The position numbers and the translations under genes were made by a program. Below are positions 1-11,139 of a stretch of 64,000 nt of DNA, piece by piece. The number at the start of each line of letters is the position of its first letter. The first letter of the stretch is position 1. Origin of the DNA: Microbacterium sp. LKL04 (GTDB lineage Bacteria > Actinomycetota > Actinomycetes > Actinomycetales > Microbacteriaceae); NCBI RefSeq assembly GCF_900102005.1, contig NZ_LT627736.1:2728001-2792000 (forward strand), written 5' to 3'. The notes below the pieces were generated by a model that saw only the letters and a program-made list of their open reading frames with translations, was not told the origin of the DNA and searched no databases.

Positions 1-2
1 CC

Positions 3-347
3 GGCATCGCCGAGGCGCTCGTCCGCACCGCGGCTCAGTTGCGCGAGGACGCCGAGGCGTTCGACGAGATGATCGACGAGACCATCGAGGACATCGTCGA
101 GCACGCCGAGGCGGGCATCGCCGTCTCGGTCGCCGCGCTCGCCGCGAACCCGCCGGCGCTCCGTCACCGGATCATCCGGCACGTCGTCGCGAGCGAGTTC
201 CACGTCTCGCTCACCCGCACGCAGACGCTCGAGGTGGCGCGCCTGGTGACGGACTGGGCGGGGCAGGGGCCGATCGACCTGCCCGGATGCCGCGCCCGCC
301 GCGCGGGCGCCACGATCGAGTTCACGGGCGCCGGATCCGGTCTTTAG
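3..347 (+). CDS. tilS: tRNA(Ile)-lysidine synthetase, C-terminal part
   Basis: This is the 3' end of a gene that begins before the window; the frame is open from base 3 and ends at TAG 345-347. The fragment is an alpha-helical C-terminal region of about 114 residues (RHRIIRHVV, TRTQTLEVARLV) of the kind that follows the PP-loop ATPase domain of TilS. TilS converts the wobble cytidine of the AUA-reading tRNA-Ile to lysidine. The catalytic domain is outside the window, so the call rests on the residual helix pattern and on the actinobacterial order tilS-hpt-ftsH. Its stop codon lies inside the presumed -10 element of hpt. Confidence 0.75.
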   Translation, partial: GIAEALVRTAAQLREDAEAFDEMIDETIEDIVEHAEAGIAVSVAALAANPPALRHRIIRHVVASEFHVSLTRTQTLEVARLVTDWAGQGPIDLPGCRARRAGATIEFTGAGSGL

Positions 348-350
348 ACT
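345..350 (+). promoter_or_regulatory. Presumed hpt -10 element (leaderless start)
   Basis: TAGACT at 345-350 lies exactly six bases before the hpt ATG at 357, so transcription should start at or next to the start codon and give a leaderless mRNA. No ribosome-binding site precedes the ATG. A weak -35 (TTCACG, 321-326) is at a suitable distance. The tilS stop codon is the first three bases of this element. Confidence 0.5.
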
Positions 351-356
351 TCTGCA

Positions 357-908
357 ATGCGCGCAGCCGAGATCGCCGACCAGCTCACCGATGTCCTCGT
401 CACGGAGGAGGAGATCCAGGCCAAGCTCGAAGAGCTCGCCCGGCGCGTCGAAGCGGACTACGAGGGCAAGGATCTGCTGCTCGTCGGCGTGCTGAAGGGT
501 GCGGTCATGGTAATGGCCGACTTCGCCCGCTCGCTGAAGCGCCCCATGGAGATGGACTGGATGGCCGTGTCGTCCTACGGCGCCGGCACCAAGTCGAGCG
601 GTGTCGTGCAGATCCGGAAGGACCTCGACACCGACATCTCGGGCAAGCACGTCCTGATCGTCGAGGACATCATCGACTCCGGCCTGACGCTGAGCTGGCT
701 GCTCGAGAACTTCGCCTCGCGCGGCGCGGCCTCGATCGAGGTCCTCGCACTGCTGCGCAAGCCCGAGGCCGCGAAGGTCGAGATCGACTGCCGCTACGTC
801 GGCTTCGACATCCCGGTCGAGTTCGTCGTCGGCTACGGGCTGGACTTCGCGGAGAAGTACCGGAACCTCCGCGACGTCGCGGTCCTCGCACCCCACGTCT
901 ACTCCTGA
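357..908 (+). CDS. hpt: Hypoxanthine phosphoribosyltransferase
   Basis: Purine salvage enzyme that transfers the phosphoribosyl group of PRPP to hypoxanthine (and guanine) to give IMP or GMP in the cytoplasm. The 183-residue length is normal for the bacterial enzyme. The PRPP-binding motif VEDIIDSGLT is at residues 102-111, with the acidic pair followed by the phosphate-binding loop, and the flexible-loop segment SSYGAGTKSSG is at residues 72-82. The ATG at 357 is chosen because the -10 element ends six bases upstream, as expected for a leaderless transcript. It sits between tilS and ftsH, the usual actinobacterial order. Confidence 0.95.
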   Translation: MRAAEIADQLTDVLVTEEEIQAKLEELARRVEADYEGKDLLLVGVLKGAVMVMADFARSLKRPMEMDWMAVSSYGAGTKSSGVVQIRKDLDTDISGKHVLIVEDIIDSGLTLSWLLENFASRGAASIEVLALLRKPEAAKVEIDCRYVGFDIPVEFVVGYGLDFAEKYRNLRDVAVLAPHVYS

Positions 909-977
909 ATCCGCGCGGTACGCCCAAAACGAACGCACAGACCCCGCATAGCGCCGCGGGGGTAGCCTGAACGCACC

Positions 978-2981
<2,004 letters not shown>

Positions 2982-2991
2982 GGCGGCGCGC

Positions 2992-3582
2992 ATGGCGGTC
3001 GACCGCGAGCGCGTCTCCGAGCTGGTGCGGGAACTGCTCGTCGCCATCGGTGAGGATCCGGAACGTCCCGGCCTGAAGCTGACTCCGCAGCGCGTCGCCG
3101 ACGCGTACGCGGAGTTCTTCGCGGGTGTGGGAGAGGATGCCGCGGAGCCGCTCGCGCACACCATCTCGGTCAGTCGCGGGCCGGCCCCCGACACGCTCCC
3201 GTCGGGTGCGGTCATGCTGCGCGACATCCGATTCCGCTCCGTGTGCGAGCACCACCTCCTCCCGTTCGCGGGGCACGCGCACGTCGCGTACCTCCCCGGC
3301 GAGCAGGTGGTCGGACTCGGCGCCCTGCCGAAGGTGATCGACATCCTGGCGGCCCGCCCGCAGGTGCAGGAGCGCCTGGGGGAGCAGATCGCCGATGCGA
3401 TCGCCGGATCGATCGACACCCGCGGCGTCCTCGTCGTGCTCGACGCCGTGCACGAGTGCGTCACGATGCGCGGGGGACGGCAGCCCTCGGCATCCACCGT
3501 CACCGTCGCCGCCCGGGGCCGGTTCACCGAGCCGGCCGAGCGCGCGGAAGCGATCGCCCTGCTGACGGGCGGCCGGACGTGA
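2992..3582 (+). CDS. folE: GTP cyclohydrolase I
   Basis: First step of tetrahydrofolate synthesis, converting GTP to 7,8-dihydroneopterin triphosphate. The 196-residue protein carries the zinc and catalytic signature CEHHLLPF (Cys85, His87, His88), the second zinc cysteine in HECVTMRG (Cys156) and the GTP-binding ARPQVQERL helix. The ATG at 2992 is chosen because the family N-terminal helix starts there; the open frame continues upstream only through ftsH. It lies 10 bp after ftsH and its stop overlaps the folP GTG by 4 bp, so folE-folP-folB-folK are translationally coupled. Confidence 0.96.
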   Translation: MAVDRERVSELVRELLVAIGEDPERPGLKLTPQRVADAYAEFFAGVGEDAAEPLAHTISVSRGPAPDTLPSGAVMLRDIRFRSVCEHHLLPFAGHAHVAYLPGEQVVGLGALPKVIDILAARPQVQERLGEQIADAIAGSIDTRGVLVVLDAVHECVTMRGGRQPSASTVTVAARGRFTEPAERAEAIALLTGGRT

Positions 3583-4388
3583 CCCTCGTCATGGGGGTCG
3601 TGAACGTCACGCCGGACTCCTTCAGCGACGGCGGACGATACGCGTCGCACGATGCGGCGATCGCGCACGGTCGTGCGCTCGTCGCCGACGGCGCCGACCT
3701 GCTCGACGTCGGCGGGGAGTCCACCCGGCCGGGGGCGACGCGCGTGGCGCAGAGCGACGAGCAGAGCCGCATCCTGCCCGTGATCGAAGCGCTCGCCGCC
3801 GAAGGCGCGGCGATCAGCGTCGACACGATGAACGCCGGCACGGCTGTCGCCGCCGTCTCGGCGGGAGCGCGCGTCGTGAACGACGTCTCGGGCGGCCTCG
3901 CGGACCCCGACATGCTCGCGGCCGTGGCCGGCACCGACGCGGACGTCGTCCTGCAGCACTGGCGCGGCCACTCCGCCGACATGTACCGGACCGCCGTCTA
4001 CGACGACATCGTCGCGGAGGTGATCGGCGAGCTCGGTGAGCGCGTCGCCGCGGCGCGGGCCGTCGGCATCCCGGATCACCGCATCGTGATCGATCCGGGC
4101 TTCGGCTTCGGCAAGACGCCCGAACAGAACTGGCAGGTCGTTCGGGGCCTCCACCGGCTCGTCGGCGGCGGACACCGCGTGCTCGTCGGCGCGAGTCGCA
4201 AACGGATGCTGGCGGTCGCCGCGTCGAGCGCGGGCATCGACCTCACCGGCGAGGACGACCTCGACCTCGCCACGGCGGTCACGAGCGTCCTCGCCGCCCA
4301 GGCGGGGGTCTGGGCGGTCCGCGTGCACGAGGTCGGCGCGACGCGTCTCGCCCTCGCGGTGCGGACGGCGTGGGAGGGTGAAGGATGA
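3579..4388 (+). CDS. folP: Dihydropteroate synthase
   Basis: Condenses 6-hydroxymethyl-dihydropterin pyrophosphate with p-aminobenzoate to make dihydropteroate; it is the sulfonamide target. The TIM-barrel protein of 269 residues opens with the diagnostic VMGVVNVTPDSFSDGG, followed by LLDVGGESTRPGA, the strand DPGFGFGKTPEQN and the C-terminal pterin-site loop GASRKRML. The GTG at 3579 overlaps the folE stop (GTGA) and is preferred; an in-frame ATG at 3591 would cut only four residues. The end overlaps the folB start by 4 bp. Confidence 0.96.
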   Translation: MTLVMGVVNVTPDSFSDGGRYASHDAAIAHGRALVADGADLLDVGGESTRPGATRVAQSDEQSRILPVIEALAAEGAAISVDTMNAGTAVAAVSAGARVVNDVSGGLADPDMLAAVAGTDADVVLQHWRGHSADMYRTAVYDDIVAEVIGELGERVAAARAVGIPDHRIVIDPGFGFGKTPEQNWQVVRGLHRLVGGGHRVLVGASRKRMLAVAASSAGIDLTGEDDLDLATAVTSVLAAQAGVWAVRVHEVGATRLALAVRTAWEGEG

Positions 4389-4753
4389 TGACCGACGAGA
4401 TCGCGATCACCGGCATCCGCGCCACCGGGTACCACGGCGTGTACGAGCACGAGCGCCGCGACGGGCAGGAGTTCGTCGCCGACCTGGTCCTGTCGCTCTC
4501 GTTGGCCCGTGCCGCCGCCACCGACGACGTGACCGACACCGTCCACTACGGCGAGGTCGCCGAGCGGGTCGCCGCGATCCTGGCGGGCGATCCCGTCGAC
4601 CTCATCGAGACCGTCGCCGAGCGCATCGCGACGGCCGTGCTGTCGGGCTGGTCCCTGGTCGACGCCGTCGCGGTCACGGTGCACAAGCCGTCCGCGCCGA
4701 TCCCCGTCCCCTTCGGCGACGTCGCCGTGACGGTCCGGAGGTCCCGCGCATGA
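4385..4753 (+). CDS. folB: Dihydroneopterin aldolase
   Basis: Cleaves 7,8-dihydroneopterin to 6-hydroxymethyl-dihydropterin and glycolaldehyde. The 122-residue protein matches the family length and pattern: GIRATGYHGVYEHERRDGQEF (pterin-binding start), VHYGEVAERV (substrate-binding Tyr), LIETVAERIA (catalytic region) and a C-terminal VHKPSAPIP with the conserved Lys. Two ATGs are in tandem (4385, 4388); the first overlaps folP and is taken. It overlaps folK by 4 bp. Confidence 0.95.
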   Translation: MMTDEIAITGIRATGYHGVYEHERRDGQEFVADLVLSLSLARAAATDDVTDTVHYGEVAERVAAILAGDPVDLIETVAERIATAVLSGWSLVDAVAVTVHKPSAPIPVPFGDVAVTVRRSRA

Positions 4754-5286
4754 GCCGCCGTCTGGCCGAAGGGATGCCGCCGAAGGAGCCGCGCGCGGCA
4801 GGGCCTGCCCATCGCGCGGTGATCGCCCTCGGCGCGAACCTCGGCAACCGCGGCGCGACCATCGACGAGGCGATCGCGGACCTCGGCCGGTTGCCCCTGA
4901 CGTCCCTCGTCGCCGCCGCCGACCCGATCGAGTCCGTCGCGATCACCCTCGGGGGACCGGATGCCGACGCCCCCCGCTACCTGAACACGGTGGCCCTCAT
5001 CGACACGAGACTGGCCCCGACCCTCCTGCTCGGCTACCTGCACGCGATCGAAGGGCGTCACGGGCGGGAGCGCCGCGAACGGTGGGGGAGTCGAACCCTC
5101 GACCTCGATCTCATCGCCTACGGCGACGTGCGTTCCGATGATCCGGCACTCGTTCTGCCGCATCCCCGCGCCGCGGAGCGCGACTTCGTGCTGGATCCGT
5201 GGCTGAGCATCGACCCGGATGCGGTGCTGCCGGGCGTCGGGAAGGTCGCCGACCTGCGCGCAGAGCTCCCGGGGGGCGCCGCATGA
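4750..5286 (+). CDS. folK: 2-amino-4-hydroxy-6-hydroxymethyldihydropteridine diphosphokinase
   Basis: Pyrophosphorylates 6-hydroxymethyl-dihydropterin with ATP to supply the folP substrate. In 178 residues I see the family opening AVIALGANLGNRGATIDEAI, the central YLNTVALIDT strand, the HPPK signature WGSRTLDLDLIAYGD and the end motif LPHPRAAERDFVLDP. About 20 extra N-terminal residues precede the fold. The ATG at 4750 overlaps folB (ATGA); the longer open frame upstream is folB in another frame. It overlaps the next gene by 4 bp. Confidence 0.95.
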   Translation: MSRRLAEGMPPKEPRAAGPAHRAVIALGANLGNRGATIDEAIADLGRLPLTSLVAAADPIESVAITLGGPDADAPRYLNTVALIDTRLAPTLLLGYLHAIEGRHGRERRERWGSRTLDLDLIAYGDVRSDDPALVLPHPRAAERDFVLDPWLSIDPDAVLPGVGKVADLRAELPGGAA

Positions 5287-5774
5287 CCCGCACGAAGCCG
5301 CTCCTCCTCGCGGCCGTCGCCGTGGTCGCGGGTATCGCCGGCTTCTTCGTCGACCAGATCCTCACCGGCATGGGGCAGCCGAGCTTCACTCCGTCGCCGC
5401 TGCTGCCGATCCTGCTCGTCGCGCTGGGCGCGGCGGTGGTCATCGCCGCCGTCCCCGTGCGTCGCGCGACGGTCGGGGCAGCGGCTCCGGTGGATCCGTT
5501 CCGCGCCCTCCGCATCGCCATGATGGCGAAAGCGTCGAGCATCGTCGGCGCCCTCGTCGCCGGGTTCGCCGGCGGACTTCTCGTCTTCGTTCTCACACGA
5601 CCGGTGTCGCCCTCGTTAGGCTCGACGGGTGCGGTGGTCGCCGCGCTGGGGGGCGGGCTGCTCCTCGTCGGCGCCGCCCTCGTCGCCGAACACCTGTGCA
5701 CCATCCGGAAGGACGATGATGACGACCAGCCCGGACCCGAGGAACCCGGCTACGGGCTCTCCCACTCCGACTGA
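5283..5774 (+). CDS. DUF3180 family membrane protein
   Basis: A 163-residue integral membrane protein with four hydrophobic segments (about residues 5-25, 43-60, 85-105 and 117-135) and an acidic, hydrophilic C-terminal tail (DDDDDQPGPEEPGYG). It matches the DUF3180 family, which in actinobacteria regularly follows folK; its function is unknown. The ATG at 5283 overlaps the folK stop. The next gene starts inside its 3' end in another frame, so it is co-transcribed with the folate genes and the bPH2 pair. Confidence 0.8.
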   Translation: MTRTKPLLLAAVAVVAGIAGFFVDQILTGMGQPSFTPSPLLPILLVALGAAVVIAAVPVRRATVGAAAPVDPFRALRIAMMAKASSIVGALVAGFAGGLLVFVLTRPVSPSLGSTGAVVAALGGGLLLVGAALVAEHLCTIRKDDDDDQPGPEEPGYGLSHSD

Positions 5775-6291
5775 CGAGACCTTCACCTCGATCCTCGAAC
5801 CCCGGGGTGCCTCGCGGCTGCCGCTGGGTGACGGAGAGTGGCGCCAGCTGTCACGCAAATACGTGATCGGCCAGATCGTCGGCTACCTCGTGCTGATGGT
5901 GCTGGCGGCCGCGGCCGTCCTCACCCTGTGGCTCATGTTCGAGGCGACCTGGCCCTTCATCCCCGGCGCCATCATGTTCGCCGTCGCGCTCGTCGCCCTC
6001 ATCGTCACGCCACGTCAGGCGCGGTCGATCGGCTACCAGCTGCGCGAGGACGACCTGGTCTTCCGCCGCGGCATCCTCTGGCAGCGGATGGTGTCCGTCC
6101 CGTACGGCCGCCTCCAGCTCGTGGACATCACCCACGGCCCGCTCGATCGGATACTGGGGATCGCCCAGCTGAAGCTCGTGACCGCCGCGGCATCCACCGG
6201 CGTCACGATCCCCGGGCTGCCGCAGGGTGACGCGGAGCAGCTGCGCGACACGCTCATCGAGGTGGCTGAGACCCGACGGACCGGTCTGTGA
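5716..6291 (+). CDS. bPH2 domain membrane protein, YdbS-like (housekeeping copy)
   Basis: A 191-residue protein with two membrane helices (about 50-72 and 76-95) followed by a bacterial PH-like domain (bPH_2, PF03703): YQLREDDLVFRRGILWQRM, then VSVPYGRLQLVDITHGPLDRILG. That pattern is typical of YdbS. Tandem ATGs at 5716 and 5719 follow a GGAAGGA site, and the gene overlaps the DUF3180 gene by 59 bp. It pairs with the next, YdbT-like gene. A second, diverged pair lies in the bacteriocin cluster (11132-13134), so this linked-to-folate copy is taken as the resident one. The molecular role is unknown. Confidence 0.8.
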   Translation: MMTTSPDPRNPATGSPTPTDETFTSILEPRGASRLPLGDGEWRQLSRKYVIGQIVGYLVLMVLAAAAVLTLWLMFEATWPFIPGAIMFAVALVALIVTPRQARSIGYQLREDDLVFRRGILWQRMVSVPYGRLQLVDITHGPLDRILGIAQLKLVTAAASTGVTIPGLPQGDAEQLRDTLIEVAETRRTGL

Positions 6292-7997
6292 GCGATCTCG
6301 ACCCGCAGTCCGCGCCGGCGCCGCAGGCCTCCGCGTCGGCAGCGCAGGCCTCCGCGCCGCCGCCCGCCGCGGTGCACTCCGACATGAGCGACGGCGAGTG
6401 GCACCGGATGCATCCGCTGTCGCCGCTCCTGCGCGGCGGACTGACGCTCATCGTCATCATCGGCATCCTGGTGGCGAACCTCCGCGACCGCATCATCGCC
6501 TTCTTCCTGCCCGAGAACTTCCGGTGGGACGAGGAGGATCCGGTGGACTTCGTCCTGGAGAACGGCATCGCGATCCAGGCGATCGTCGTCGTCGTGGTCG
6601 GGCTCGTCGTCCTCCTGGCGATCTTCTGGACGGCGTGGCGGTTCCACACGTTCCGCATCACGGGCGACGAGGTCGAGGTGCGCAGCGGCGTGCTGTTCCG
6701 CACGCACCGGCGGGCGCCGCTGGACCGCGTGCAGGGCGTGAACCTCACCCGCCCGGCGCTCGCGCGCCTCGTCGGGCTCGCGAAGCTCGAGGTCGTCGGC
6801 GCGGGCCTCGACGCGAACGTCAAGCTCGAGTACCTGTCGACCCGCAATGCCGAGACGGTGCGCGGTGACATCCTGCGGCTCGCATCGGGACATCGCGCGA
6901 AGGATGCCGCGGCACGCCCCGCCGCCGCGAACGGGCGCCTGAGCTCGCGGGTGAGCGCCGGCCTCAGCGAGATCGTCGACGGCGTCGACGACGACGGCAC
7001 CGAACCCGAATCGATCGTGCGGGTGCCGATGTCGCGCCTCATCCTCGCGGGGCTGCTGTCGGGGTCGACGATCTGGTTCGTGGCGATCGTGATCGCCGTG
7101 ATCGTCGGGCTCGTGCTGCAGCCCGTCTGGATCATCCCCGCACTCGGTGCGTCCATCCCGGCCGCGATCGGTTTCGGCACCTACGCGATCCGCCAGTTCA
7201 TCAAGACCGTCCGGTACTCGATCGCGCCGTCGTCGGCCGGCGTGCGCATCACGTTCGGCCTCCTCACGACGGTCACCGAGACCCTCCCGCCGGGTCGCGT
7301 CCACGCCGTGGACGTCCGGCAGCCGCTGCTGTGGCGGTGGGGCGGCTGGTACCGGATCCGCGTCAACAAGCTCTCGGGGCGCTCGGCGAGCGATGCGTCG
7401 GCCGCGCAGATGGGCGATGTGCTGCCCATCGGGACGCAGGCCGACGTCGAGCGCGTCCTCCGCCTGCTCCTGCCGTCGATCCCGATCGACGCCGCGCTGC
7501 TCGACGCGGGACTGCACGGGCCGCGCGACGGGGACGGATACCTCACCTCCCCGGCTCGGGCGCGCGTCATCGATCCCCTCACCTGGCGGCGCAACGGCAT
7601 CCTCGTGCTGCCGCAGGCGGTGCTCATGCGCACGGGACGCCTCTGGCCGAAGCTCACGATCCTGCCGCTCGCGCGGCTGCAGTCGGTGCGCATCTCGCAG
7701 GGTCCGCTCGCGCGCCGCTTGGGCCTCGCAGCCCTCACGGGTCACACCGTGATGGGACCCGTCGCGGGGACGATCGAGTCGCTCGATCACGAGCAGGCCT
7801 ACGCCCAATGGAACGCGATCACGGCCGCTGCGGTGGCCGAGGCATCCGCGGAGGGTGCGTCGTCGACGGAGGAGGCCGGGCGGAACGCGGTGGAGGTGGA
7901 GTGGCCGGATGCCGCGCCCGTCGCTCCGTCGCTCACCCCGCCCGCGTCGCCTGAGTCGCCCGCGGTTCCGCCCGCGCCGCCGGCGGAGGAGCGGTGA
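6288..7997 (+). CDS. bPH2 domain membrane protein, YdbT-like (housekeeping copy)
   Basis: A 569-residue polytopic protein. A low-complexity Ala/Pro/Ser N-terminus (to about residue 27) is followed by two helices and repeated bPH_2 domains: FRITGDEVEVRSGVLFRTHR with RAPLDRVQGVNLT, a central unit near IAPSSAGVRITFGLL, and a C-terminal unit VLMRTGRLWPKLTILPLARLQS. This is the YdbT layout. The GTG at 6288 overlaps the YdbS-like gene (GTGA), so the two are coupled and probably form one membrane complex. It overlaps the following DUF2520 gene by 4 bp. Confidence 0.8.
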   Translation: MSDLDPQSAPAPQASASAAQASAPPPAAVHSDMSDGEWHRMHPLSPLLRGGLTLIVIIGILVANLRDRIIAFFLPENFRWDEEDPVDFVLENGIAIQAIVVVVVGLVVLLAIFWTAWRFHTFRITGDEVEVRSGVLFRTHRRAPLDRVQGVNLTRPALARLVGLAKLEVVGAGLDANVKLEYLSTRNAETVRGDILRLASGHRAKDAAARPAAANGRLSSRVSAGLSEIVDGVDDDGTEPESIVRVPMSRLILAGLLSGSTIWFVAIVIAVIVGLVLQPVWIIPALGASIPAAIGFGTYAIRQFIKTVRYSIAPSSAGVRITFGLLTTVTETLPPGRVHAVDVRQPLLWRWGGWYRIRVNKLSGRSASDASAAQMGDVLPIGTQADVERVLRLLLPSIPIDAALLDAGLHGPRDGDGYLTSPARARVIDPLTWRRNGILVLPQAVLMRTGRLWPKLTILPLARLQSVRISQGPLARRLGLAALTGHTVMGPVAGTIESLDHEQAYAQWNAITAAAVAEASAEGASSTEEAGRNAVEVEWPDAAPVAPSLTPPASPESPAVPPAPPAEER

Positions 7998-8698
7998 CCC
8001 GCGAGGGGCGTCTCGGTGTCGGTGCCATCGGCGCCGGCCGGGTCGGTCCCGTCGTCGCGGCTGCGCTCGCCGGTGCGGGGCACGCCCTGACCGGGATCAC
8101 CTCGGGTTCCGACGATGATCGTGTCGATGCCATCCTCCCCGACGTGCCGCGAGTCAGCGCCGAGGAGGTCGTCCGGCGCAGTGAACTCGTGGTCCTCGCC
8201 GTGCCGCATGACGAGCTGGCGGGGCTGGTGTCCGGCCTCGCCGAACTCGGCGCGTGGCAGGTGGGACAGATCGTGATGCACACGGATGCCGCCCACGGCA
8301 TACAGGTGCTCGCCCCGGCCGCGGCGCGGGGGGCGATCCCCATCGCCATCCATCCCGCGATCGCCTTCACGGGCACCTCCACGGATCTGCGCGCCCTCAA
8401 GGACGCGTACGCGGCAGTGACGGCACCGGCCGCCGTCCTCCCGATCGCGCAGGCGCTCGCCGTAGAGATGGGATGCGAGCCGGTCGTGGTCGCCGACGTC
8501 GATCGCGCCGCGTACGGCGAGGCGATCTCGACGGCGACGGCCTTCTCGTCGTCGATCGTCCAGCAGGCAGCCGACCTGCTGCGGGATGCCGGCGTCGAGG
8601 ACCCGTCCCGGTACCTGTCGGCGCTCGTCCACACGACGATCGACCGCGCGCTGAGTGCTGCCGCACCTGCACTCGGCGACGGGCCGCCGCTGCCGTGA
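7994..8698 (+). CDS. DUF2520 / Rossmann-fold NAD(P)-binding protein
   Basis: A 234-residue cytoplasmic protein with an N-terminal dinucleotide-binding fold (VGAIGAGRVGPVVAAAL, residues about 9-25), the strand LVVLAVPHDEL, and the C-terminal helical part AIHPAIAFTGTSTDL found in DUF2520 proteins related to pyrroline-5-carboxylate reductase and ketopantoate reductase. In many actinobacteria a relative precedes panC; no panC is present here. The ATG-less GTG start overlaps the previous gene. The substrate is not predictable from sequence. Confidence 0.75.
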   Translation: MTREGRLGVGAIGAGRVGPVVAAALAGAGHALTGITSGSDDDRVDAILPDVPRVSAEEVVRRSELVVLAVPHDELAGLVSGLAELGAWQVGQIVMHTDAAHGIQVLAPAAARGAIPIAIHPAIAFTGTSTDLRALKDAYAAVTAPAAVLPIAQALAVEMGCEPVVVADVDRAAYGEAISTATAFSSSIVQQAADLLRDAGVEDPSRYLSALVHTTIDRALSAAAPALGDGPPLP

Positions 8699-9438
8699 CC
8701 GACGTGGAGCTCGCCCGGGTCCCCGCGGGCAGCGTCGAACTCCACGACGCGCGTCGCCGTCGGCGCTGGACCGTCGCGCTCGAGCCCTTCGAGATCGGTG
8801 TCTACCCCGTCACCCAGGAGCAGCTCTCGGAGGTGATCGGGGTCGCGGCATCCCACCCCCGCCGCCCCGCCGTCGAGGTGAGCTGGCTTCGCGCGGTGCG
8901 GTTCTGCAACGCGCTGTCGGAGTGGGAGGGGCTCGATCCCGCCTACGCCGTCGACGGTGAGGAGGTGCGGTGGCAGGTCGACAGCGACGGCTTCCGGCTG
9001 CCGACCGAGGCGGAGTGGGAGTACGCGTGTCGCGCGGGCTCGACGGGCCCGCACTACGGCCTCCTCGCCGAGGTCGCGTGGACCGCCGGTGACGGCGTGA
9101 CCTCGCCGCAGCCGGTCGGCGGCAAGCTCCCGAACTTGAACGGCCTGTTCGACACGCTCGGCAACGTCTGGGAGTGGTGCTGGGACTTCCTCGACACCGA
9201 GCGCTACGACGACTACCGCGTGTTCCGAGGCGGTGGGTTCGCCGACGACGCCTGGAGCGTCCGCGCCGGTACCCGCCGCGGGGGAGGACCGCGCATGACG
9301 CACGACGACGTCGGGTTCCGCGTTGCGCGGGGAGGCTTCGACGCTGAGGATGCCGCGCAGGGGTGGTCGGCCGCGTTCGACGCGGAGCGTGCCGCGGGCG
9401 GCGACCCCCGCCCGCCCGGCTGGACTGCGCGCCGCTGA
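8695..9438 (+). CDS. SUMF1/FGE-fold protein lacking the catalytic cysteines
   Basis: A 247-residue protein of the formylglycine-generating-enzyme (FGE-sulfatase) fold: FEIGVYPVTQEQ, VSWLRAVRFCNALSEWEGL, FRLPTEAEWEYACRAGS, LNGLFDTLGNVWEWCWD and the C-terminal RVFRGGGFADDAWSVRAGTR followed by GFRVAR. In true FGE the last block carries two copper-binding cysteines; here that position reads FADDAWSVRAG with none, so sulfatase activation is unlikely. Such proteins serve as binding or other oxygenase-like modules. The GTG at 8695 overlaps the previous gene by 4 bp, so this closes the operon. Confidence 0.8.
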   Translation: MTDVELARVPAGSVELHDARRRRRWTVALEPFEIGVYPVTQEQLSEVIGVAASHPRRPAVEVSWLRAVRFCNALSEWEGLDPAYAVDGEEVRWQVDSDGFRLPTEAEWEYACRAGSTGPHYGLLAEVAWTAGDGVTSPQPVGGKLPNLNGLFDTLGNVWEWCWDFLDTERYDDYRVFRGGGFADDAWSVRAGTRRGGGPRMTHDDVGFRVARGGFDAEDAAQGWSAAFDAERAAGGDPRPPGWTARR

Positions 9439-9469
9439 GCCCGGCGCCGCGGGGTGTTCGCGGATGCAA

Positions 9470-9539
9470 GGGATCGTGCGCGACACCCCGGGGTGGGGTG
9501 CCGCGAGGCGGCGTGTCGGGGCGGATCTCTTGCATCCGC
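9470..9539. repeat. Family A palindrome, copy 1 (diverged, 70 bp)
   Basis: Ends are GCGGATGCAA (9470-9479) and TTGCATCCGC (9530-9539), perfect inverted termini, with a second inner pair GGGATC/GGATCTC and the CGACAC...GTGTCG arms shared with the other family A copies. It lies between two genes on the plus strand and upstream of the lysS promoter (TAGACT, 9579-9584). It is the shortest and most divergent of five copies in the window. Confidence 0.8.
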
Positions 9540-9615
9540 TGACGCGCCGCTCGCGGGAACCGCCCGGGAGCCCGTCGATAGACTGAAGGGTCGAATCCCC
9601 GAGGAGCCCCCGAAC

Positions 9616-11131
<1,516 letters not shown>

Positions 11132-11139
<8 letters not shown>

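Noticed and set aside
5716..7997. First bPH2 pair as part of the bacteriocin cluster
   Set aside because: It is translationally coupled to the folate/DUF3180 operon on the other strand, an order typical of actinobacteria without bacteriocins, and lysS lies between.
8695..9438. Functional formylglycine-generating enzyme
   Set aside because: The two active-site cysteines of the C-terminal block are absent and no sulfatase gene is nearby.
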